A stretch of DNA of 64,000 bases from SZUA-430 sp965227535 (GTDB lineage Bacteria; Pseudomonadota; Alphaproteobacteria; Micropepsales; Micropepsaceae). A model generated the notes under the pieces. The model made no database searches and was not told the origin of the DNA. It saw only the letters and a list, made by a program, of their open reading frames with translations. The stretch lies in NCBI GenBank assembly GCA_965227535.1, contig OZ245761.1, positions 3,410,001-3,474,000 of the forward strand. Reading direction: 5' to 3'. Every line of letters begins with the position of its first letter. Position 1 is the first letter of the stretch. The position numbers were made by a program, and so were the translations under genes. This document shows positions 58,263-64,000 of this stretch, piece by piece.

Positions 58263-59419
58263 CGCTCGACGAACCCGACCAAATCCGCCTGCTGCGCGAC
58301 GCAACACGCCGCTTCGTTGACCAACACATGCCCCGCGACGCGGCGAAGAAGTGGGACAAGGAAAACATTTTTCCGCGGGAGGTGTACGCGGAACTCGGCA
58401 AGATGGGCGTCATGGGCCTGACCGTGCCGACCGAATACGGCGGGCAGGGCGTCGACATCCCGGCGACGATGGCCGTCATCGAAGAACTCGGCAAGCGCTC
58501 CTCCGCCGTCGTCTGTCCCTACATCATGGCCGCCTGCTACGCCGGCATGAACCTGGTCGAGTCAGGCTCGGAAAGCCAAAAGCGCGCCTTCCTACCGAAA
58601 GTCGCGAACGGCGAATTCATGTTCGCCTACGGCCTCTCCGAACCCAATGTCGGCGGCGACCTCGCGATGGTCGAAACGAGCGCGCGCCGCGAAGGCAACC
58701 GCATCCTCGTCAACGGCACAAAGCGCTGGTGCACGGGTGCGCACATCGCCGACTACATCTTCTGCCTCGCCCGCACCGGCCCAAAGGAAGAGCGCTACAA
58801 AAACCTCACCATCCTCCTCATCCCGCCGAAGTCAAAAGGCGTCACCATCCGCCCGCTCGACCACCTCGGCATCCGCGGCGTCGAAACCAACGACGCGATT
58901 TTCGAAGACGTGGAGATCGGCGAAGACGCCATCCTCGGCGGCGCGCAAATGTGGAACCAAGGCTGGCGCCAACTCGCCGGCCGCGCCCTCGAAGTCGAAA
59001 AGCTGGAACTCTCGGCGGTAGCCCTCGGCCTCGCCGAAGCAGCGATAGCGGACGCCATCGAATACGCCGAAACCCGCGTACAATTCGGCAAACCCATCGG
59101 CCAGCACCAAGCCATCCGCCACACCATCGCCGAGGTAAAGACCAAGGCCCTCGCCATGCGCCTGATGCTCGCGCACGCCGCCGCCCTCGTGCAGGCGCGA
59201 AAACCCAGCGCCACGGAATCCTCGATGACCAAACTCTTCTGCTGCGAAGGCGCCGCCGAAATCACGCTCGCCTGCCAGCGCGTCATGGGCGCCTACGGCC
59301 TCTCCGACCTCACCGACATGGTCCGCTACGTCCGCGACGCCATCTCGTTGCCCATCGTCGGCGGTTCGTCCAACATGCAAAAGAACAACATCGCCAACCG
59401 ATTGAAACTAGCCGAATGA
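58259..59419 (+). CDS. Acyl-CoA dehydrogenase
   Basis: The 386-residue flavoprotein has the acyl-CoA dehydrogenase layout. The helical N-terminal domain contains LGKMGVMGLTVPTEYGGQG (about residues 45-63). The FAD/substrate segment FAYGLSEPNVGGDLAMVETS (about 122-141) and TKRWCTGAHIADYIFCLART (about 153-172) follow, and the C-terminal domain contains YAETRVQFGKPIGQHQAIRH (about 268-287). Near the end, YGLSDLTDMVRYVRDA shows the usual terminal helix, without the typical catalytic Glu at the common place, so the base position cannot be settled by eye. It should oxidise acyl-CoA to enoyl-CoA with ETF as acceptor. It overlaps alkB by four bases. Confidence 0.92.
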   Translation: MTLDEPDQIRLLRDATRRFVDQHMPRDAAKKWDKENIFPREVYAELGKMGVMGLTVPTEYGGQGVDIPATMAVIEELGKRSSAVVCPYIMAACYAGMNLVESGSESQKRAFLPKVANGEFMFAYGLSEPNVGGDLAMVETSARREGNRILVNGTKRWCTGAHIADYIFCLARTGPKEERYKNLTILLIPPKSKGVTIRPLDHLGIRGVETNDAIFEDVEIGEDAILGGAQMWNQGWRQLAGRALEVEKLELSAVALGLAEAAIADAIEYAETRVQFGKPIGQHQAIRHTIAEVKTKALAMRLMLAHAAALVQARKPSATESSMTKLFCCEGAAEITLACQRVMGAYGLSDLTDMVRYVRDAISLPIVGGSSNMQKNNIANRLKLAE

Positions 59420-59436
59420 CGACAGCAACCAACACA

Positions 59437-59798
59437 CCCCTCGCCCGCCCTCGGGCGGGAGAGGGGCCGGGGGTGAGGGTGGGCGCTCCACAAGCTCAGC
59501 GCTCGCGTAGGCACACACAAGTTTCACGCCAAGACGCCAAGTCGCCAAGACGTTCGCGCGAGATCATCGATGCTGAAGCAATTCAAATGACCGAATGGCG
59601 CTACGCGCCGAAGACAAGAACCCCGGCGCGCAGCGCCAGCGCAGATTCAAAACACGCGCTAACCTTGCCGCGTTATGCTGAGCCTCTTGGCGCCTTGGCG
59701 TCTTGGCGTGAAACAAAACAGCCTCAACACAAGCGCCGCGCTTGCGGATCGCCCACCCTCACCCCCAACCCCTCTCCCGCCCAAGGGCGGGCGAGGGG
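59437..59798. repeat. Composite nested inverted repeat, family copy E with 48-bp outer arms
   Basis: Outer arms 59437-59484 and 59751-59798 are complementary over 48 bp with three mismatches (CCCCTCGCCCGCCCTCGGGC and on); each also carries its own GCCCGCCC-type hairpin. The inner arms lie at 59521-59551 and 59686-59714 (GTTTCACGCCAAGACGCCAA and on). The 134 bp between the inner arms are non-coding. This composite fills the 388-bp gap between two acyl-CoA dehydrogenase genes, and its right outer arm ends ten bases before the ATG of the second gene, so it supplies that gene's RBS (GAGGGGAG). Confidence 0.9.
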
Positions 59799-59807
59799 AG
59801 AGATGCC

Positions 59808-60956
59808 ATGACCGACATCATCGCTGCCGCGAAAAGCTTCCAAGACGAACTCAAACAGCGCGCCGCTGAAATCGAAACCGCGCGCCGCTTGCCCGCCGAT
59901 CTTGCGAACAGGTTCAAAGAGACGGGCTTCTTCCGCCTCCTCGTGCCCAAAGAATACGGCGGCCTCGAATCCGACCCCATCACCTTCGCCCGCATGGCCG
60001 AGACGCTCGCCGAAGCCGACGCGTCGGCCGCCTGGGTCGCGGTGATCTGCGCCTCGACCGGCGTCACCGCCAGCTGGATGCCACCCGCAGGCGCGAAGGA
60101 GGTCTTCGCCAAACCCGACACCGTCGTGTGCGGCGTCTTCGCACGCCGCGGCAAGGCGCACGACGAAGGTGACCACTACCGCGTCGAAGGCCGCTGGCAA
60201 TGGGGCTCCGGCAGCGATGTGTCCGACTGGATGACCGCAGGCGTCGTCCTCTACCGCGACGGTAAACCGGTGATGGGCGAGGGCGACATTCCGCTGAACG
60301 GCGGCATCTTCGCCCCGACGCGCGAGATCGAACTGCAAGGCAACTGGGACACGTCGGGCCTGTGCGGCTCCGGCAGCCAAGACTTCGTGATGAAAAACGT
60401 GCGCGTCCCCAAAACGCGCTGCGACATCGGCAAGTTCAAAGTCTACATCGAACGCCCGCTCTTCTTCTTCCCGCCCTTCGGCCTGCTCGCCTGCGGCATC
60501 GCCGCGGTGATGATGGGCATGGCCCGCGCCTCGATACGCGAACTCACCGCACTCGCCAGTGTGAAGATCCCGGAGGCCCACCGCCGCGTCCTCGCCCAAC
60601 GCACGCGCACGCAAGAAGACCTCGCCGAAGCCGAAGCCCAACTCCGCTCCGGCCGCGCGTTCTATATGGAAATGATGGAACAAGCCTGGGACGAAACGAA
60701 GACCAAAGGCCACGCTTCGACCGAAACGCGCCGCGACCTGCGCCTCGCCATCACCCACGCCGCGCGCTCGTCCGTGCGCGCCGTCGACCTCATGTACAAT
60801 CTCGGCGGCGGAACGTCCGTGTACAAATCATCGCCGTTGCAGCGCATCTTCCGCGACATCCACGTCGCGTCTCAGCATATGCAAATCGCCATCCCCACCA
60901 TGGAAACCGCGGGCCGCCACATGCTGGGCCTCGACGGCGACTACAGCCAATTGTGA
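59808..60956 (+). CDS. Acyl-CoA dehydrogenase-like flavin monooxygenase (group D, HsaA-like)
   Basis: The 382-residue protein has the acyl-CoA dehydrogenase fold, but its pattern is that of FADH2- or FMNH2-dependent hydroxylases such as HsaA and of related oxidoreductases. Supporting stretches are TGFFRLLVPKEYGGLESDP (about residues 40-58), WQWGSGSDVSDWMTAGVVLY (about 131-150), LCGSGSQDFVMKNVRVPKTR (about 186-205) and LMYNLGGGTSVYKSSPLQRI (about 330-349). Such enzymes hydroxylate phenolic or sterol-derived rings with a separate flavin reductase, which is not seen nearby. The upstream frame to 59742 lies inside the inverted repeat and is not used. DapB starts six bases after it. Confidence 0.82.
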   Translation: MTDIIAAAKSFQDELKQRAAEIETARRLPADLANRFKETGFFRLLVPKEYGGLESDPITFARMAETLAEADASAAWVAVICASTGVTASWMPPAGAKEVFAKPDTVVCGVFARRGKAHDEGDHYRVEGRWQWGSGSDVSDWMTAGVVLYRDGKPVMGEGDIPLNGGIFAPTREIELQGNWDTSGLCGSGSQDFVMKNVRVPKTRCDIGKFKVYIERPLFFFPPFGLLACGIAAVMMGMARASIRELTALASVKIPEAHRRVLAQRTRTQEDLAEAEAQLRSGRAFYMEMMEQAWDETKTKGHASTETRRDLRLAITHAARSSVRAVDLMYNLGGGTSVYKSSPLQRIFRDIHVASQHMQIAIPTMETAGRHMLGLDGDYSQL

Positions 60957-60961
60957 GTCAG

Positions 60962-61774
60962 ATGTCAGACATCAAACTCGTCATCGCAGGCGCCGCCGGC
61001 CGCATGGGCCAAGCCGTCTTGCGCGAAGCCGGTAAAACCCACGGCATCAAAGTGATCGCGGGGCTAGAAGCGGCCGACAACCCGCACCAAGGCCAAGACC
61101 TCGGCCGCATCGCGGGCCACGCCGACGTCGGCGCCAAACTCGAATCCGATCCATTGGCCGCACTCGCCAAGGCCGACGCGCTCATCGACTTCACGCGCCC
61201 CCAAGCCAGCCTCGCGCTCGCCGACCTCGCGGCCCAAGCCCGCATCGTCCACGTCATCGGCACGACAGGTTTCGCCGAGTCCGACGAAACAAAAATCAAA
61301 GCCGCAGCCCGCCACGCGACGATCATCAAATCCGGCAACATGAGCCTCGGCGTGAACCTTCTGGCCGGCCTCGTCGAACTCGGCGCGCGCGCGTTGGGCC
61401 CCGCGTTCGACATCGAAATCGTCGAAATGCATCACCGCATGAAAGCAGACGCGCCCTCCGGCACCGCACTGCTGCTCGGCCAAGCGGCAGCCCGCGCGCG
61501 CAACGAAAAGCTTTCCGAACTCCGCCTCAAACCGCACGACGGCCTCACCGGCCCGCGCGCGCCGGGACCCATCGGCTTCGCTAGCCTCCGCGGCGGCTCG
61601 GTCGTCGGCGACCACACGGTCATCTTCGCCGGCGACGGCGAACGCATCGAACTCACCCACCGCGCCGAAGACCGCAGCATCTTCGCTCACGGCGCGTTGA
61701 AGGCCGCACTCTGGGGCCAAGGCAAAGGCCCCGGCCTCTTCGACATGCAAGATGTTCTAGGTCTGCGCCGGTAA
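60962..61774 (+). CDS. dapB: 4-hydroxy-tetrahydrodipicolinate reductase
   Basis: The 270-residue protein has an N-terminal dinucleotide fold KLVIAGAAGRMGQAVLRE (residues 5-22), VIGTTGFAES (about 99-108), and the catalytic DapB signature IVEMHHRMKADAPSGTALLL (about 153-172; His-His and the Lys). It makes tetrahydrodipicolinate for lysine and peptidoglycan. It starts five bases after the monooxygenase-like gene, so the two are probably cotranscribed, although that enzyme has no known link to lysine synthesis. Its 3' end overlaps the convergent DUF2244 gene by 18 bp. Confidence 0.96.
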   Translation: MSDIKLVIAGAAGRMGQAVLREAGKTHGIKVIAGLEAADNPHQGQDLGRIAGHADVGAKLESDPLAALAKADALIDFTRPQASLALADLAAQARIVHVIGTTGFAESDETKIKAAARHATIIKSGNMSLGVNLLAGLVELGARALGPAFDIEIVEMHHRMKADAPSGTALLLGQAAARARNEKLSELRLKPHDGLTGPRAPGPIGFASLRGGSVVGDHTVIFAGDGERIELTHRAEDRSIFAHGALKAALWGQGKGPGLFDMQDVLGLRR

Positions 61775-62236
61775 CCGCCGCGCGTCGTGCAACGCCACGC
61801 GCAAAGCATCGGCAAAGTCTTTCCGCTCGAACGGCGAAAGAAACCCGCCGATCTCAAGCGCGCGCCCATGACTGCGCAACGTCACGGTCGAAACACCAAG
61901 CTCCTCGTCGCCTTCATACCAAACACTGACCCAGTAAGCCGGAAACCGCCACTCACGCCGCGCACCCTTTTGATCGACACGCTCGACGACCAGCGCATCC
62001 CCATCAACAGTCACCCGCTCAAACGCCCGCGTCTGCGCATAACTCATCCGAAACGCCATATAGACGAGCACAATATCGAGCCCCAAAAACCCAAGCACCG
62101 GCCATCCGCCCAGCGACACCAACACAATCGCAACCACCGCATTCGCCGCCAGCACGACATAGAACAACGCACGAAATCCCTGCGGCCCGAGCGAGCGATA
62201 CGGATGAATGACGGCGTCAAACACGCGCTTATCCAT
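61757..62236 (-). CDS. DUF2244 domain-containing membrane protein
   Basis: The protein of about 159 residues begins MDKRVFDAVIHPYRSLGPQG. Two hydrophobic helices follow (about residues 25-42 and 47-65), the first ending in FYVVLAANAVVAIVLVSLGG. A soluble part includes RMSYAQTRAFERVTVDGDAL and WRFPAYWVSVWYEGDEE. This is the DUF2244 layout found in many alphaproteobacteria, of unknown function. The frame extends to 62293, but the ATG at 62236 gives the family length. It is convergent with dapB, overlapping 18 bp. Confidence 0.8.
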   Translation of the reverse strand: MDKRVFDAVIHPYRSLGPQGFRALFYVVLAANAVVAIVLVSLGGWPVLGFLGLDIVLVYMAFRMSYAQTRAFERVTVDGDALVVERVDQKGARREWRFPAYWVSVWYEGDEELGVSTVTLRSHGRALEIGGFLSPFERKDFADALRVALHDARRLPAQT

Positions 62237-62329
62237 GGAGGGGATTTTAGAGTGCGCTTGGCTCCGGTGGAAGCGGCGCTCGCACTCCCTCATCCGTCAA
62301 GCCCGGCCATGACGGAAAGGGAATGTCGC

Positions 62330-62385
62330 TTCGTGGAACTTGGAGTGCTTTGAGGCTTTGTGGTGAAGCTGAATCGCCGCCGCGC
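62330..62385. repeat. Single right-arm remnant of the inverted repeat family (copy H)
   Basis: The stretch GAGGCTTTGTGGTGAAGCTG followed by AATCGCCGCCGCGC matches the right arm and 3' flank of copies D, F and G (GGTGGTGAAGCTGAATCG), with decay. No matching left arm was found upstream in the 173-bp gap. It is probably a degraded copy. Confidence 0.6.
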
Positions 62386-62409
62386 ACGCGCGTCAAAGCA
62401 ACCGCAAGC

Positions 62410-62868
62410 TCAGCGCGTCATATCTACGGTCGCCTGCCCCATAAGAACCTTGGAACCCGCCTTGCCAAGCACTGCATCGGACGTCCGCTGCAGCAGGTCG
62501 GACACGCCGGGCACATCGGCCGCGCGCCGCACCCGCAGCGACGTCGCCGCATAGAGGTTGAGTTCGCTGAGCCAGGCATCGCGCAGCCGCGGCATCAACG
62601 CCTCGGTCTTCTCGCGCAGCGCATCGTCGGGCACGTCCAGTCCGAACGACACCATGAACTTGCCCCGCACGCGCCCGTCCTGAATGATCGAGATGGTGAA
62701 CCCCTCGACCGTCACCCATGACTCAAGCGAGGTATAGTTCCGCTCTTTCTTAGGTGCCTTGAGCTTCTTCTTTTCGCCGTCACCGTGCCCGCCGCCGGAC
62801 GCGAGCGCCGGCGCGGTCAGCGCGAGCACGCAGATCAAGGTCAAGACGGAGCGAAGGAAGGGCTGCAT
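62410..62868 (-). CDS. Exported FliL-like protein
   Basis: The protein of about 152 residues begins MQPFLRSVLTLICVLALTAP with a signal peptide, then a His/Gly and Lys-rich linker (ASGGGHGDGEKKKLKAPKKE). A FliL-like domain follows, with LESWVTVEGFTISIIQDGR, KFMVSFGLDVPDDALREKTE and LMPRLRDAWLSELN. Canonical FliL is a membrane-anchored stator-associated flagellar protein; here a cleavable signal peptide replaces the anchor. Such secreted FliL homologues occur in alphaproteobacteria. No flagellar operon is adjacent. The start at 62868 is preferred over 62886. Confidence 0.65.
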   Translation of the reverse strand: MQPFLRSVLTLICVLALTAPALASGGGHGDGEKKKLKAPKKERNYTSLESWVTVEGFTISIIQDGRVRGKFMVSFGLDVPDDALREKTEALMPRLRDAWLSELNLYAATSLRVRRAADVPGVSDLLQRTSDAVLGKAGSKVLMGQATVDMTR

Positions 62869-62935
62869 GACCGCATACACTGCCACGCCCGCGTAAACGG
62901 AGCGTTGCCGGGCAGTAAGGCGAAGGGGCCGCGCA

Positions 62936-63011
62936 TGGTGGAGCTGAGCGGAATCGAACCGCTGACCTCCTCATTGCGAACGAGGCGCTCTCCCAACTGA
63001 GCTACAGCCCC
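62936..63011 (-). tRNA. tRNA-Ala (anticodon CGC)
   Basis: Read on the minus strand, the 76-nt sequence folds as a complete cloverleaf. The acceptor stem is GGGGCTG/CAGCTCC with the G3-U70 pair that identifies alanine tRNAs. The D-arm is GCTCAGTTGGGAGAGC, the anticodon loop is TTCGCAA, giving CGC (codon GCG), and the T-arm is AGCGGTTCGATTCCGCT. ACCA is encoded at the 3' end. It lies between the FliL-like gene and YggT. Confidence 0.95.
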
Positions 63012-63168
63012 ATACGCGGCAAATACGGCGCAAGTCCGCCGCGAGAGGCACGCGTTGTAGGGGCCCCCCAAGGCAGGTGTCAAGGCGCGCCTTGTCCGGG
63101 CGGCGGCGCATCGCTACATGTCCGGAGCAACCCAGCGATTCCCGCGAAAAGCACCACCGGAAAGCACG

Positions 63169-63468
63169 ATGATCACAGCCCTGATTTTCATTATCAACGC
63201 TGTGGCCGATTTGGTCTTTTGGGTCGTGCTGATCATGGTGGTGCTGTCGTGGCTGATCGGCTTCAACATCATAAATCCCTACAATCCCTTCGTGCAGTCC
63301 GTGAATCGGTTTTGCCGTGCCTTCACGGAGCCTATGCTGCGCCCCATCCGCCGCGTCATGCCCGATCTGGGCGGCTTGGACATCTCGCCCGTCATCCTGC
63401 TGATCGGCGTGGAAGCACTGCGCTACCTGCTTGTCAGCGTGCTGGTTACGGGTCGCCTGCTTTCGTGA
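63169..63468 (+). CDS. YggT-family membrane protein
   Basis: The 99-residue protein has two membrane segments (ALIFIINAVADLVFWVVLIM, and LDISPVILLIGVEALRYLLV near the end) with a central basic loop AFTEPMLRPIRRVMPDLGG that is typical of YggT proteins. They are linked to cell division and ion homeostasis, though the molecular role is uncertain. A stretch GGAAAGCACG precedes the ATG at 63169. The stop overlaps the DUF167 start (GTGA). Confidence 0.9.
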   Translation: MITALIFIINAVADLVFWVVLIMVVLSWLIGFNIINPYNPFVQSVNRFCRAFTEPMLRPIRRVMPDLGGLDISPVILLIGVEALRYLLVSVLVTGRLLS

Positions 63469-63767
63469 AGCCCTACCGCGTGCGGACGGATGGCATCGTG
63501 CTCGCGGTGCGCCTGACCCCGCGCGCCTCGCGTGACGGCATCGACGGCCTGAAGGAAGATCGCATCCAAGCCCGCGTCCGTGCCGTTCCCGAAGACGGCC
63601 GCGCCAACGCCGCGCTGGTCGAATTGGTCGCAGATGAAATCGGCGTCCCCAAGTCGACGATCGAGGTGACCGCAGGCCACACTGCGCGCCTCAAATCCCT
63701 GCATATCAAAGGCGACGCGGCTGCGTTAGAAGCGCGCGTCACGGCATGGCTCAAGAGGTTCGCATGA
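63465..63767 (+). CDS. DUF167 / YggU family protein
   Basis: The 100-residue protein starts at a GTG overlapping the YggT stop. It has the DUF167 core: LAVRLTPRASRDGIDGLKED, RVRAVPEDGRANAALVELVA and ktsIEVTAGHTARLKSLHIKG in the order usual for the family. It is a small alpha/beta protein of unknown function. It overlaps the folD start (ATGA), so YggT - DUF167 - folD form one operon. Confidence 0.9.
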   Translation: MKPYRVRTDGIVLAVRLTPRASRDGIDGLKEDRIQARVRAVPEDGRANAALVELVADEIGVPKSTIEVTAGHTARLKSLHIKGDAAALEARVTAWLKRFA

Positions 63768-64000
63768 CGGCACAAGTGATCGACGGCAAAGCCTTCGCCG
63801 CCGCGGTACGCGCCCGCGTCCAAGACGCAGCGCACGCGTTCAAGAAAGAAACCGGCACGCCCGTCGGCCTCACCGTCGTTCTCGTCGGTAACGATCCCGC
63901 CAGCGAAATCTACGTCCGCTTGAAGGTCGCCGACGCCCGCGAAGTCGGCATCGAGTCGCGCGACGTCAAACTCCCCGCGACCGCCACCGAAGCCGAAGTC
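63764..64000 (+). CDS. folD: FolD, methylenetetrahydrofolate dehydrogenase/cyclohydrolase (partial, 3' end outside window)
   Basis: The first 79 codons are visible, beginning MTAQVIDGKAFAAAVRARVQ. The conserved FolD stretch VGNDPASEIYVRLKVADARE includes the Tyr and Lys (Y and K of YVRxK) needed for cyclohydrolase activity. The enzyme oxidises and hydrolyses methylene-THF to formyl-THF, the one-carbon donor for steps such as PurH. ATGA overlap with the DUF167 gene. The rest of the protein lies beyond the window. Confidence 0.92.
   Translation, partial: MTAQVIDGKAFAAAVRARVQDAAHAFKKETGTPVGLTVVLVGNDPASEIYVRLKVADAREVGIESRDVKLPATATEAEV

Overview
The window looks like chromosomal DNA of a GC-rich alphaproteobacterium. 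The support is a 1591-residue NAD-specific glutamate dehydrogenase of the large type, the gene order rsmB - rpe - heparinase II/III - purH, the order YggT - DUF167 - folD, a DUF1674 (SdhAF4-like) protein, DUF2244, DUF4153 and DUF1287 proteins, a Coq4 protein and a Zur-type regulator. A CtrA-type site (TTAA-N7-TTAAC) and a GTTC-N7-GTTC LexA-type site fit the same class. Genus and species cannot be told from the sequence alone. No CRISPR array, prophage, transposase or rRNA operon was found. One tRNA-Ala(CGC) is present.

Layout. 1-11.5 kb: mainly minus-strand genes for acyl-CoA and lipid-like chemistry (3' part of a ketoacyl-ACP synthase III-like gene missing at the window edge, enoyl-CoA hydratase, Coq4, a PfkB kinase, a DUF4153 membrane protein, a GH3-like enzyme overlapping a penicillin-acylase-like lipoprotein, a thioesterase, an HSL-type esterase). 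11.5-20.9 kb: a small HTH regulator, a large outer-membrane protein with a polyproline hinge, a phytase-like esterase, a PPP phosphatase, a CPBP protease divergent from a GntR regulator, and a glutathione S-transferase divergent from a TetR regulator with visible operators. 20.9-28.7 kb: housekeeping genes (two M48 peptidases, rsmB, rpe, heparinase-like gene, purH). 29-40.7 kb: an UMF1-type transporter, an EamA transporter, the large glutamate dehydrogenase, an exonuclease, DUF1287, a small FlgC-like protein, a secreted oligopeptidase F and Zur.

40.9-55.7 kb is the most unusual part. A three-gene envelope module, DUF1302 (predicted outer-membrane barrel) - DUF1329 (LolA-like periplasmic protein) - YCF48-like beta-propeller, occurs twice in tandem. 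The DUF1329 and YCF48 genes and the spacers between them are almost identical between copies, whereas the DUF1302 genes have diverged strongly, mostly in the middle. A pair of tandem ferritin-like di-iron proteins and a small P-loop ATPase follow. No RND/MMPL pump, a frequent partner of such modules in other Pseudomonadota, is in the window.

55.6-64 kb: a frameshifted phospholipase/carboxylesterase-like gene, then an overlapping operon of enoyl-CoA hydratase, alkB and acyl-CoA dehydrogenase, a second acyl-CoA dehydrogenase/monooxygenase, dapB, DUF2244, a secreted FliL-like protein, tRNA-Ala, YggT, DUF167 and the start of folD.

A dispersed family of non-coding long inverted repeats runs through the window. 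The arms are built from degenerate 8-bp units (ACCAAGAC, GCCAAGAC or GCGAAGTC). Seven two-armed copies and one single-arm remnant sit in intergenic gaps, and two of them are nested inside unrelated outer inverted repeats of 37 and 48 bp. The family explains nearly all of the longer gene-free stretches.
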